Shown: positions 32,340-43,639, numbered from the stretch's first letter. The stretch: DNA of 64,000 nt from Mytilus trossulus (GCF_036588685.1 NC_086384.1:8632195-8696194); one strand, 5' to 3'. Notes: generated from the sequence alone by a model not told the origin. Numbers and translations are program-made.

Positions 32340-32840
32340 CTCTTGTATCATAATTTTTGTTTAAAGTTTCCCGTTAATAATATAGATATTAAGATCAATG
32401 AAAGGATAGTGGTCATTGGTAATATTCGCTTTATTTAAAGTAAGTTCAACAGGATAAATTTCTTTAGTATACATACTGAAGTCGTCATAATTAATAACCA
32501 ATATATCATCCAAATATATAAGTATTGTTAAATTTTTATATCAAATGTTGTTTCGATGGGTCTTTGCTGATTTTAGTCTTAAATTGTAACTCATAACAAT
32601 ACCAAAAACAGGTCCGCAATAAGTGGTGCATAGTTAGTCCCCATGGAATTCCAATAACTTGACGATATACAGAATCTCCAAAGTAACTCATAACAATTAA
32701 AAAAACTGGTCCGCAATAAGTGGTGCAAAGTGAGTATCATTTGGAATTCCAATAACTTGACGATATACGGAATTTCCAAAGACCATATATTTAGCATTTT
32801 CTTTTGAGTAACATAGAAGACATAAAATTTAAACACTTTA
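32340..32840 (-). pseudogene. Penelope-like reverse transcriptase remnant with a 90-bp duplication
   Basis: Minus-strand sequence encodes MGTNYAPLIADLFL, the conserved motif also present in the longer fragment at 44023-44667 (MGTNSAPLLADLFL). The region 32590-32680 is repeated at 32686-32775 (AACTCATAACAATNNNAAAA...GGTCCGCAATAAGTGGTGCA). Frames are broken. Confidence 0.7.
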
Positions 32841-33670
32841 TAAGTTTAATATGCTTCCGAAGCTCTTTTACAAGATCTACTTTTACCAGGAACGTATTCT
32901 CACTTTTAAATAAGTACCTTGTGAATAAATATTATCCTTCAAGTTTTACATTGTGAATATCATACACCTGCAAGTTTAACCTTCTGAATGAGTATTCTCA
33001 TTTAACATTTAACCATGTTAATAAGTATTCTTCGTTCAATTTTACCTTGCGAATAACTGGATATTTTTTTATTTTCTGCGTGACATAATTTGTAGTTTTT
33101 ATTCCTTTTTAGGAATATCAATAGAGCAGACTTGAAATAGTGAGAACAAATTCACTTTTGTGTCGACCAGCAGTATAGTTGGTATTCCGATTTTAATCAT
33201 CGGACTGTCATCATAATGTTGTTTTAATTACGTTGTGAAGTAGTAAAACCTTCTCATTTATTTGAATACAGAACTATATTAAAGTTATCTTTGAACTGTT
33301 TAAATACTGAAATTATGTATTTTCTTAGGCCCTTCAATTTGGTGGCATTGCTCTCCGTATTAGGCATGATGCTTATATTGCCAATGCTACACTGCTGTGA
33401 CTATGATGTTATGACGTTTGACAAACCACCATCATATGATTTAGATTCAAAGTACGTGATTACGGTAGATCGGTATGTGTATGTATGTATCAAAAACAAA
33501 GATACAAGATGCAATCTTAATATCAACACAATTTTAAACAGGTTTACATTTCCCGAAGAATTGTTTGTTATTGGTATGTTAAGCTTTCATTGCGACAGAA
33601 ATGATAGATTATCAATCGATATTCAAATACAGCCGTTTTTGTCAACTTTTGTGATTAGTGATATAGAGTT

Positions 33671-33915
33671 GAGGCCCCTCATGGGGGGGGGGGGGGCTGG
33701 GCGGGGGGGTCCTAGTAATCTCATAATCACCATTTTTTTGCCAATATAATCACATAATCATTAAATATTTGCTTATCTTTAGTAATCAAATAATCATAAA
33801 CTAAAAATACAGTCCTAGGTAATCAAATAATCATGAAATATTTGGCTTAATAATCAAATAATCATTAAAAAAACGGCCAAGTAATCACATAATCAAAAAC
33901 CCCATGAGGGCCCTC
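33671..33915. mobile_element. 245-bp MITE in the LRR gene with 6-bp target duplication
   Basis: Ends GAGGCCCCTCATGGGG and CCCCATGAGGGCCCTC are inverted repeats. AGAGTT is duplicated at 33665-33670 and 33916-33921. Removing the element and one AGAGTT makes the frame run without a break from DIE to FDSCILSVTD. The core is built of TAATCAxATAATCAT motifs and long G runs. Splicing cannot explain it: the only GT-AG pairing at its ends gives a stop. Confidence 0.88.
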
Positions 33916-35197
33916 AGAGTTTGATTCGTGTATTCTTAGTGTTACTGATCTAGATACATTGCTGTTAAAGTCGAAAGCACGGGTTCTGCTAATGAATGGC
34001 GTGCAGCTCGTTACCGATGCCCACGCTAATTGTTGTGAAGGTTTCAATAAACTTACATCTTTATCAATGATTGCTATGGTTGAGGATGACATGAACATCA
34101 TAAAGAAAATATTTAAATCTTCGGATTCATTGAAAGAATTTTTTATTTTTGGATGCAAAGGAATCGTGAAACAATCAATCATACGAAAAAGATTTCCCAA
34201 ACTACAATTATTACATTTATCACACTGTTCTGTAGATGGAACTTTAACATTCCCATGGACTTCCAGTATAGCTTATCTTCCTGAGAACCTTTCAGTGTCA
34301 GAATATTTTATAGAGGCGGATCCGATTCATCAACGTTTAAACATTCCAAAGACTATGTTTCTTAGAGTATTGGCATTAGTAAACAATGGAATAGAAATCC
34401 CTGAACAAATTCAAGTGAGCGGTAACTTACATTTCATTGAAATTTCTGATAATCTGATACACAAACTTTCATATCAGATGTTTATAAAGACGCATGGATT
34501 GCAGAGGTTAGTATTAAAACGAAATCATATACTAGTAATAGAGGTAGAGGAGTTGAGTTTTGCAGGTCAAACTGGGCTATTGTATTTAGATATGAGTTAC
34601 AATGAAATTAGAACACTACCTCCTCATATATTTGATGATCTGCAAGACCTAATTGATTTAGATCTAAGTCATAACAAATTACATAGACTCCCAAATGAGA
34701 TATTTATTCGTCTTAAATGTTTAGAAAGACTAAAAATCGATAATAACTCAGTTATAACATTAAACAACAATATTCTTCCAATACAAAGTGTAAAACTGAA
34801 ATTTGTTAGTTTCAATAATAACCCACTTAAAGATTTTCCAGTTTCGATACTGTATATCAGAAGTTTGGAAAAGGCAGAAATACGATCCACTAATATTTCG
34901 TTTAGCAATTTGGACACAATTCTTAGACGTGTTGATCGCCTATTGCTGATTAGAAGTATTATTCGATCGTCCAGTCCTCTTTTTACTGACATTTACGAAA
35001 CTACATATACACGAAGAAATTTAGATCTAACGAGCAGAAATATTTCTGGAATTATCATTCCCGGTGGTCTTGATTTGAATTCTAAAGAGATACTTTTGAT
35101 TGTCTTCAAACATTTTAAATTCGTTCTTCATGGAAATAAGTTTATCTGTAATTCTGATATCATTCCCTCCAATCATTTAATGAAAGATTCAAACTAA

Positions 35198-35410
35198 GTC
35201 CCCCGCTGGCGTCCATCTTGGATGATGGATCGGCTACAAAGTAACAACACATGGTCAGCACCTCATAAGGAACATTAATGCCATGTTTGGTTTCATTCAA
35301 TCCATATAATATTTTTTTAGATAATATAAAAACATACAGGAAAAAATTTACTGTCAAATTTTAGAAAGACACCTTATTATTACTAAACAAACAACCCAAT
35401 AATTAACAAA
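35198..35410. repeat. dispersed repeat inside the LRR pseudogene
   Basis: Begins AAGTCCCCCGCTGGCGTCCA and contains GATGATGGATCGGCTACAAA and AACATTAATGCCATGTTTGG, which I recall from mollusc genomes as a common interspersed repeat. It follows directly after the frame is lost. Exact insertion borders and target duplication were not found. Confidence 0.6.
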
Positions 35411-35411
35411 A

Positions 35412-35535
35412 ATAAAAAGTTGGCTAAATGAGAATGCTTTATCTTAAAAAGTTGGCTAAATGAGAATGCTTTATCTTAAAAAGTTGGCTAAATGAGAATG
35501 CTTTATCTTAAAAAGTTGGATAAATGAGAAGACAC
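35412..35535. repeat. 32-bp tandem repeat, nearly four units
   Basis: AAAAAGTTGGCTAAATGAGA followed by ATGCTTTATCTT is repeated three times plus a diverged partial unit. It separates the dispersed repeat from the resumed LRR coding sequence. Confidence 0.9.
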
Positions 35536-35993
35536 CATTCAAAGACCTTTCTTACTGGAGTTGGGAAGAATATTTCTATACAGATTAAACATGTAGTAAC
35601 CCGGATGAGTTGAATGGAAAGAAAGTCTTAACAATTGAAGCAGAAGATGTTTATAGCAATATTGATAGTAACTATCCGTCTGATTGTAAATGTTTCAAAT
35701 ATGCACAAAGCAAAGTAACAATTATCGATTGTCGTAATAGAGGTCTTTCTCATATTCCTAAGAGTGTTCCATCAGGTATGGTTGACCTTTGGTTGGAGTT
35801 AAATAATATAACGATATTAAGTTTTCAAACATATTTCTTTCATGTGAGACAGCTTCGTATGTCTAACAATATTTTGTTTAAAATTGATGCTGATATTTTT
35901 AGCAAAATGCCTAATTTGAAAATTTTAAAGCTAGATAGAAATCTAATTTTTTCTTTACCTGAAAGTTTACAATCACTCACATTGGACCAATTA

Positions 35994-36539
35994 AGAGATA
36001 ACTGTATTGTATTTGAAGCTTTAAGGACGTCCATCGGTAGTTTTACTGTCGCAAATTTAGTTTACCTGGCGACGCGGAGCGGAGACAGGTAAACGGGTAT
36101 TTGCAACAGTAAAACTACCGATGGACGTCCGCAAAGCTTCAAATACAATACAGTTATCTTTATTCTAATGCAAAACAAGTTCATTATTAAATTTCAATCA
36201 TTATTTCAGTGTAAAATCTTCATTAAAGAAAATTCCGCGAAAAAATGTTATCTTCTTTGGTCCCTACACTAGGTGACGTCATAGTTATGCTTCCGGCGTC
36301 AAACATAAACACCGGGCGTTTTATGGCTTCTGTGCCGCTTCAAAATGTAATAAAATTTGATAAAAAGGAGATTTTTAGGCGCAACAAGTGAGTTTTTTTG
36401 TTTATTATTGTAGAAATAGCATGTCAATACATTCCGAAATTCAAAATGTCGGCTTCCCTAGTTACAGACAAGGAGATAGAGAATTTTACGCTTGCTCTCA
36501 TCCAATCAGAACAATGGTTACAAAATAATTGCATTAGAA
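35994..36539. mobile_element. hairpin-led miniature element, copy 2 (546 bp), inside an LRR exon
   Basis: TTA is duplicated at 35991-35993 and 36540-36542. Positions 35996-36159 form the hairpin; the loop at 36066-36088 differs from that of copy 1 (13233-13255) at one of 23 bases although the arms differ widely. It is followed by TTCTAATGCAA, the complement of the right end TTGCATTAGAA. TGACGTCA lies at 36274-36281. Deleting the element and one TTA joins LTLDQL to KLDHNPLKCDC in frame, which confirms the borders. Confidence 0.92.
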
Positions 36540-36884
36540 TTAAAATTAGACCACAACCCACTTAAATGCGACTGTAAAACGCTTTGGTTGAAGAAATGGA
36601 TTATGAATAGTACTTCGTCGATTCAAAATTTAACTGAAGTCACATGTCAAAATGAAGATGGCAAAATTAATCAGTTAATTGCTGTTCCCGATGACGAGTT
36701 TTCCTGTTTGCAATGGTCATCGTATATACACATAGCTACCATCAGCACAGTTATAGCGTCAGTACTCTTTGCAATATTTATTTGTATATAAATGTAGATT
36801 TGTAGATTTGCATTTTTTATTTACAATTAAATCGAATAAATAAAAAAAATATGTTTTCATGCATTTGCGTCTAGAAATAAAATC

Positions 36885-37445
36885 ACAAAAAGGAAAGTCC
36901 CTAATCAAATGGCAAAATTTAAAAAGCCCAAAAACATTTAACTAATGGATATCAACTGTCATATTTCTGACGTAGCACAGGCATTTTCGTAAGCAGAAAA
37001 TGGTGGATTGAACCTGGCTTTATAGCTAGACAAACTTCTTACTTGTATGACAGTCACATTTTAATCTATTATATTGACAACGATGCGTGCACAAAACAAA
37101 CAGACACAACAGGTAACAATGTCGAAAATAGGGTTCAAAACGAATGTACGACAACAAACACATAACATATCTTAGAGAAAAAGTAGTCAAAATAGAGGAG
37201 AAATAATACAAAAGGACATTCAAACTCATATAAGTCAAACAAGATATTTGACAGTGCCCTGGCAATAAAAAGAAGACCCTGAAAAAAAAGTATAGACAAC
37301 ACAACATAAAAAAAAGACGGATGAACACGAACACAACAAAAACAAAAGAAGTAAAAATACCCGAGCGTGATATCCGGAGCCCTATCTTTTTAGACACCCG
37401 TTGTATAGGCTAGATATGGCATAAAAACGCCTGACTAATGCCTCT
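36885..37445. repeat. mussel dispersed repeat D
   Basis: Starts AAAGGAAAGTCCCTAATCAA and passes through AAAATGGTGGATTGAACCTG and GTATGACAGTCACATTTTAA; fragments occur at 29455, 31070 and 38205. I recall it as very common in Mytilus. The 123-codon minus-strand frame at 37026-37397 lies in it and shows no recognisable domain. Confidence 0.7.
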
Positions 37446-37884
37446 CGAAATATTTGTTTTACCCAATTCCAATACATACGCAATCCATATATAATTCTCA
37501 TTATAAACATAGAATTTGATAATTGTTTCTTGACTATTTTTCCGTCGCCTAACTAGATCATGCTTATACTTTTAGCATAACATGTTAATATTGTAAGAAA
37601 TCTAGACTTCTATGATAAAAAAAAAATGACTCTGTTTATCAGTATTCAAATATGATGTTGCAAAATTGTAATGGTCATCCGATTCGGTTTGCTTTCACTA
37701 ACTTAAGAAAATCTCAAATGTTACAATTATAAATGTATTTAAGGTATCAACCAATTAGTTGCACCAGACAAAACAGGTTGTTTAACCATCTTTTCAAAAT
37801 AGTCGGTAGATCATATTCATAAAAGGGAAGAATATAGTAGTTTCGACAAATGGAATATATTCGATATCATCTGTGAAACGGTTA

Positions 37885-38290
37885 TCATAACGTTCCACCA
37901 ACTCGTGATGGTGTCCGTAAAATTAACAAAGGGATGATTTCAACTGCACCATTTGGAACTCTTGGTTTAATAGCTTTATTGTGAACAGCAATCCTCTATC
38001 AAGGAAATCATGATAAGAATTACAAGCCCTGGAATATCGTATCAATTGGGAGATAATACTCCATATACAGGCGCTGTTAGAATTTTTCTACATAGAAATG
38101 AAAAGATGCGGTGTAGTAATGTACATAACGAAAAAAAATCATTATGGTCGTTTTGTAAGCCTTATATAATTTAAAATAACAAAAATAACAATCTCCAAAC
38201 TTAAAACGGAATATTCCTTATCAAATGTTAAAAACGCAAACACATCAAACGACGGGAAAACTACTGTCATTGCTTTTGTTGGATATAATA
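37885..38290 (-). pseudogene. Penelope-like reverse transcriptase remnant
   Basis: CCAACTCGTGATGGTGTCCG and ATCGTATCAATTGGGAGATA match the 3' coding part of the fragment at 44023-44667 on the same strand, with frame-breaking changes. It is 3'-linked to repeat D-like sequence (38205-38260). Confidence 0.7.
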
Positions 38291-38685
38291 TAATGACTAA
38301 TCGACAATAGTTTTAACTCCGATTTGTCTGTTTTTCACTCATTTAAGTACATGTAAGTAGAAACTTAACTAGAAAATGTTGTGTGACTTTCAACACCTTT
38401 TTTTATGATGCGGTGTTCTCTTTTTGAATTTATAAGGCTGAAACATAAATTTTTTAAAGACGTCCTAGTCTTGAACTGTTATTCAGAATACATTTGGCCA
38501 TATGTCCATTTTCCTTTGAGCTTTACCAATAGCTAATAATCATATAGTAATAGAGTGGGTGTTGTTCGATAAATAATCAAACTAGCCATCTAGGATTAAA
38601 ATGATTCAATTTTATTGTAAAAGAATGAAGAAAAATGACACTAAATAGTGTCTTGTTTTCGAATCATATCCTTTGTTTGTTTATT

Positions 38686-38912
38686 TTATAGATTATTTTT
38701 ACAGACGAATGGTTGTTTATAACCACAGTCAAAATCATCCCATTTATATGAGGAACTTTGCCATATTTGTACACAAATATAAGTTTTATGTCTCGGATAC
38801 ATCACTGGTTCGTTAGGAGCCCAGTTTGTAAAATTCATTCTGCCATATCCCGATGAAAGAATCCATTTATATTCATTTCTGACCTTTTTACCTCCGATCC
38901 ATACATCCTTAC
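38686..38912 (-). CDS. TSP1-lectin gene exon 6 (end of lectin domain, stop)
   Basis: 227 nt from a TTTTAG acceptor to TAA at 38686-38688. Encodes KDVWIGG, NFTNWAPNEP, KWDDFDC and PFVCKNNL. AATAAA on the minus strand lies at 38611-38616, about 70 bases after the stop. Confidence 0.87.
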
Positions 38913-41900
38913 CTAAAATCAAAATTCAATCACATAAATTATTTTTTTGCAATGTACTGTTTTGTTTAAATGTACAGAAACAAATAGTGCACTTGAAACA
39001 AATAGTTATTTCAAAATTATTTTTGAGAAATAATCATAAAATTTCCCAGAAATGCTTGTACCACAAGTTTTAATATGGTCTGTTAAATTAAATAAAGTAA
39101 ATTAATCACTTTTCGCACCAATATGGTCAACGGGGAATGAATCTAACTACAATAAGTCGAGCTTGTATAAAACTGGCATAAAACCATTACCTTTTCAAAC
39201 ATTTAGTCCTTAACATAGCGTAAATAAATTTCAAAATGATTTAGCATTCAACAAAAAGGGTAATGTCATAGGATAGTACATAATTTTCAAATATACTTTC
39301 ATAATGTGAAATGATTTACCTACCGATATCAGTACGTATTTTACGAGACAACCAGTCAGATTCAGCTTTAGAATATACTGATGATAGTGTGGCCTTCTGT
39401 TGTCTACAAAACGTCTGAAATATCAATAAATGGTAAATTGATTTGCCATTGCAATCAAATTGTAAAAAAATGAATTAAACAATATATCGTTGTATTCAAA
39501 TTATATAAAAACAATAGTATTTTTTTATGCCATTTGGTCTCTGTGAATATTTATCTCATTGAAAGTCATACGTCTATTTATGTTGTTATAGTAAGACATA
39601 GTTCAACTATTTATCGTTGTATTTAAATTATATTTAGACACAGGAAAACAATTAATTAATGTATTCATTTACACAAGAAAACGCGTGTATCAATTCAAGA
39701 ATATGACAGTTGTTATCCATTCGTTTGATGTATTTGAGCTTTGGATTAGGCCATTTCATTAGGGATTTCCTGTTTTGAATTTTCCACGAAGTTCATTGCT
39801 TTTGTGATTTTACTGTTTTCATATTATATTAAAGCACAGCAAAACTATATCGATAAATTCAAATTATAAAACAATCTGTTGTTGCAAACAAGCTATTTAA
39901 AGAATCCTAGCCATCTTTTTATGAATCCATCTTGGAAAATTACAAAATCTCACTGTCATAATAAAATAAGCAATCGCAATCGAAAGGTTGATTTAACTCT
40001 ATCTGTATGTACTCATGGCTATAAGTTATGATATGAAAACTTACAACGACATATCGAAAAACGAAATGCTACGAAAATACAAACTAGCATATTTCAACGA
40101 ATTGAATAAATGAAGTTCGAAAAATGCATGACCTTGTACATCGGTAAAATATAAAAGGCATTGCAAGAAAAGAACAAGCAGTGATTTACAACACTTTCAA
40201 TAATGAGATACATTACATTTCTCTCAACATTTCGATGTGTATTTTCTGTGCAATGCTTACTATATTCATATGTATTACCCTTTTGTATCAACCATAGTCT
40301 TTACAATCCTTTTTACAGTTACAAAATTGCAACACATGCAGTTTATATTTACGTTTGTAATATGCACTTTCTTTAAAAAACAGGAAATTTAAAGCATTTC
40401 TTCATCTCGTCGAACAAAAATGGGAAAAAAAACAATGTTCAGTATTACATCATCGTATTAAAATGGTATCATCATACACTAAAAATGTTAGATATTGTCA
40501 GGATATTTGGTCACAGAAAACACACATTCACATAACAAAACCTGTTAAATTGTCACTAGAAGTTCCTTTGAGTAGTATACCTCTTTAAACAGTCGACAAA
40601 TTACCTGAGCGTTATCCCATGAAGCATGTCTTTTACTGAAGCAATAGCATGCATTGAAATCATCATTCCGTATCCAACCATTTTCACATTGTAGATTGTC
40701 TGGTTTTGTTATTCCTGAAACCATAACCAAATCATAAAGGGCATTATCAAACTGTCGAATTGCAGGCTTCGTTTGATATATGATTTATTTTGAAGTTGAT
40801 TCTGGTATCATACGTTCCCAATAGGGAATTAAGGGCTAATTAATAAGTCTTAATTGCAAAGCTTTTGTTTACACACCATGCACATGTATGTAATTCGATC
40901 AACCTGAAGTCGACAAACGACAAACAGTTTCAAAAATAAAATGAGATGTATTTTTTAAAGTTAAAGCTGTAGAGAAAGACAAACAGACAAATAATAGTAC
41001 ACAAGACACAACATACTATTAAACTATTAAAAGACAAAGCAACACAAAACCAAAACACTTGGGATGATCTCAGGTGGTCCGGAAGAGTAAGTGAATCCAG
41101 TTCCATTTGTGACACATGTGAAATTGTCATTTCAATTTTTGATAGCTTAGCACTGACTTAAAATCTTATCACAAACATTGTTCAGTGATGTTGTTTTTTT
41201 TTTCGAAATTAGCGAATTTCTTACCGGGGCAACATTCTTGTTCATTACATTCTGTTTGAATAGTTCTTTGACCCGTACAAGACTTTCCACCATTTTGAGG
41301 ATATGGGTTGGAACACTCCCTGAACTTGCTCTGTGTGCCTTTACCACATGTAACACTGCAAGGTCCATCCACAATCCAAGCACTCCATTGTCCATCAACT
41401 GCAATGTAGGAATTTAGATATGCAGTCTTATCATCAGTTTTAAAACGATACGATAATACAACTTTGTTTATTTCAACAGTATCTCGTTATTTATTTGACA
41501 TATATTTTTGCTGTCATTAAGGGATAGAACTAAGACAATTAGGTATGATTGCTAGTGACACAACTTCCCTTTATTTAGCAAAGCATGATGTTGTGAATGA
41601 TGACAGTTTTAATCATGATTAAAGCCATAAACCGAATGTTCAGCCAAAGAAAAGCTTGATAAGCAACACATTACTATGTTTTTGTTATCAAAGGTACGAA
41701 GATTATAATTTAATACGCCAGACGCGCGTTTCGTTTACACAAGACTCATATGTGACGGTCAGATCGAAAAAGGATAAAAAGCCGAACAAATACAAAGTTG
41801 AAGAGCATTGAGGACCTAAAATTCCAAAAATTATGCAAAATACGGCGAGATTATATTTTCTTGCGATCAAAAAATCATTAGTATTTTGAAAAAATCAGAA

Positions 41901-43222
41901 CTTTTGTTAACAGGAAATTTATAAAGACTGGCTTTATTTTTAACTAAACTTGTTTTTGTTTAGCAGTTTCCAATTTGTTAATAAATATAACAGGAAAAGT
42001 TTCCCAAAACATCATTGCAGAGTAAATGTGAAGAAACAGGAAGACATACGATTTGAATTAAAGGTCTTTAATATAACACGTCCTTATAGTATATCTGTAT
42101 TACCTTTGCAGTGTCCAATAGAACAAGGTCTTGTCATACTTTCCGTTTCATTGCCTACACAATACTCTTCACTAAGACACGTTCTTGACTTTTCTCCATT
42201 TTGTATACCATGTCCACAGGTAACAGAACAAGGTTGCCACTTCCAGTCGCCATAACTACTCCATACATCACCATTTCCTGTTTAAACACAGAAAACAACA
42301 TAATTAAGTTTACTGTTGACGTAAACATACACCGTGTGGAAAGATTAAAATAAAAAATAAAATGTTATGTTGCACACTAGTTATCGTCTTAATTCTATAT
42401 CTTGTAACGGCTTATAAAAATACTTCTAACTGAATGTTAAGCCTTCACAAAATTTTGGTTTCAAATTGTTTGAAGAGTTTATGCATTATCCATGTCATCT
42501 TCATTCTTATACTATAATTGTGTTTTTTTAAGAATACGATTAAATTGAGAATGGAAATGGGGAATGTGTCAATTGATGTACGACTTCATAAAACATCCTG
42601 GTGGTGAAAAAATAGTTTATGAACGTAACTGGTTAATAGATGATGGACAATTTTTCCGCCTAAAGTCGATGATATGATTTTCTATTTTGTTCTATAATAC
42701 ATTGACCACGTGTTTGTCTGAGAAATAGCAAATGCACCTTGTTGATTTTGGGTCTGTTTGTGGTATTCTTATCAACGCTTGGTCTTACTCGACTTCACGG
42801 TACTATGAAAGAATATATGCGGTGAACATTGTCAGTTTCCAGAATACATATTGCATATTAATAATCTTTTAAGACTTGGAATCACCAAATTAACAACGTT
42901 CAAGTCTGACAAATACACCAATGAACTGTGTAGTTGATGAATATGAAAATAAAACAGTTCTATAAATATTTCGAATCTTTTTATTAAGTGACAACTCACC
43001 TTTTGATGAAGCCAATGTATTATGAAACTGCAAATATGGCGCTATAATAAGCATCAGAGACAGAGTCATAATAACTGTTACTACACATCCTGTAGCTAAA
43101 CCAATTAAACACGATGTCCATTTTAAGGTATACAGCACTCTGATTATACTCCAATTATTGCCGTTATAAGAAGTACCGTGGTTATTTTGACGATCTACAT
43201 TTAATAATTTGTGTCGGTCCAT
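38686..43222 (-). CDS. type II membrane protein with two TSP1 repeats and a C-type lectin domain (one-base frameshift)
   Basis: Six exons: 43000-43222, 42104-42278, 41225-41398, 40605-40714, 39324-39414 and 38686-38912. All borders are GT-AG with consistent phases (1,1,1,0,1). They sum to 1,000 nt; without one extra base the product is 332 residues. Residues 1-37 are a cytoplasmic tail, 38-62 a membrane span with no signal peptide before it. About 75-132 and 133-190 are thrombospondin type 1 repeats (PCSVTCGHG, PCSVTCGKG), and 191-332 a C-type lectin domain (QCENGWI, DVWIGG, NEP, WDDFDC, PFVCK). EPV and WDD stand in place of the usual EPN and WND, so sugar binding is uncertain. The extra G at 42240-42241 separates YGDWK from WQPCSVTC; it is either a real null allele or a sequence error. 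A surface recognition role is inferred. Confidence 0.82.
39324..39414 (-). CDS. TSP1-lectin gene exon 5 (middle of lectin domain)
   Basis: 91 nt, acceptor TTTCAG, donor GTAGGT. Encodes TFCRQQKATLSSVYSKAESD, matching the second helix of C-type lectin domains (C-x6-L-x5-E). Confidence 0.85.
40605..40714 (-). CDS. TSP1-lectin gene exon 4 (start of lectin domain)
   Basis: 110 nt, acceptor TTTCAG, donor GTAATT. Encodes LQCENGWIRNDDFNACYCFS then SWDNAQ, the first strand and helix of a C-type lectin domain. Confidence 0.85.
40925..41115 (-). repeat. retroelement-associated repeat fragment
   Basis: TAATAGTACACAAGACACAA and GATGATCTCAGGTGGTCCGG match the stretch at 43785-43880 next to the Penelope-like reverse transcriptase. 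It sits in the intron between the second TSP1 exon and the lectin exons. Confidence 0.7.
41225..41398 (-). CDS. TSP1-lectin gene exon 3 (second TSP1 repeat)
   Basis: 174 nt, phase 1 at both ends, donor GTAAGA. It encodes VDGQWSAWIVDGPCSVTCGKG with six cysteines in TSP1 spacing, ending ECCPG. The symmetrical phase is typical of shuffled TSP1 exons. Confidence 0.87.
42104..42278 (-). CDS. TSP1-lectin gene exon 2 (first TSP1 repeat, frameshifted)
   Basis: Acceptor AAACAG and donor GTAATA. It encodes GDVWSSYGDWK in one frame and WQPCSVTCGHG...CSIGHCK in the next. The length of 175 nt is one more than the phase-1 to phase-1 value of its sister exon (174). No alternative acceptor or donor repairs the frame. 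Confidence 0.82.
42543..42575 (+). repeat. 5' fragment of mussel repeat B
   Basis: GAGAATGGAAATGGGGAATG followed by TGTCAA, then unrelated sequence. A short start-only copy inside intron 1 of the TSP1-lectin gene. Confidence 0.8.
43000..43222 (-). CDS. TSP1-lectin gene exon 1 (cytoplasmic tail and membrane anchor)
   Basis: Codons 1-74 plus one base. The ATG is at 43220-43222. The span LIGLATGCVVTVIMTLSLML follows a basic tail, giving type II topology. Strong donor GTGAGT. Confidence 0.8.
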
Positions 43223-43639
43223 TTTGTGTAGTGCATAACAAAAGTAATAAAATAAACATTGACCTTCATGTAACCAATAAGCTGATGTACTTATGAAATC
43301 ATTAACTCGTATCTTACATATCTTGTTACCATATTATTTCATACAATCAAATACAGGCGCCTTTTCAAGTACTTATTTAATATTTTCAAGTGGGATTAAA
43401 ACTAATTATTAAGTGAAGCATTGCACATGTCAATTGTTGAGCATTTTGACTTTATAACATTTATTTACAAATATACACTGGAAAGAACCAAAAAACCTTT
43501 ATTTTTTTCTAATCATGTACAATTTTGGAAGGTTGTCTGTAATAATGAGGATATATGCTATGACTATAATGGAGATCAAATATCCACCAGAAGAAGAGCC
43601 AAGCAGCAGTAAGCAATTATATACCACTGTACGAACTTC

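Larger units (their letters stand above)
33315..36791 (+). pseudogene. Toll-like LRR receptor ectodomain, disrupted
   Basis: An ATG at 33315 opens a signal peptide (LVALLSVLGMMLILPM), then a cysteine-containing cap. From 33922 the frame continues into leucine-rich repeats (LLYLDMSYNEIRTLPPHIF, LIDLDLSHNKLHRLP), an LRR C-terminal-like end (HGNKFICNS), and after 35590 a second cap (CSNPDEL, DCKCFKYAQ), more LRRs (LRMSNNILFKID), a C-terminal cap (DHNPLKCDCKTLWLKKW) and a membrane span (36715-36790) ending at TAA. This order is that of multi-cap protostome Toll-like receptors, but no TIR domain follows. Lesions: a 245-bp element (33671-33915), a stop at 35195-35197 followed by repeat DNA, a stop at 35587-35589, and a 546-bp element (35994-36539). 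An AATAAA follows at 36835. Probably a dead gene; Toll-like versus LRR-only receptor cannot be settled. Confidence 0.75.

Noticed and set aside
33671..33915. Reading the 245-bp insert of the LRR gene as an intron
   Set aside because: The only GT...AG at its ends gives GAT ATA GAA GTT TGA, an immediate stop; the 6-bp duplication and inverted ends fit a transposon.
37026..37397. 123-codon minus-strand frame with Phe/Leu-rich segments
   Set aside because: Lies inside dispersed repeat D, with no domain, start context or splice support.
41950..42255. 101-codon plus-strand frame
   Set aside because: Antisense of the first TSP1 exon.
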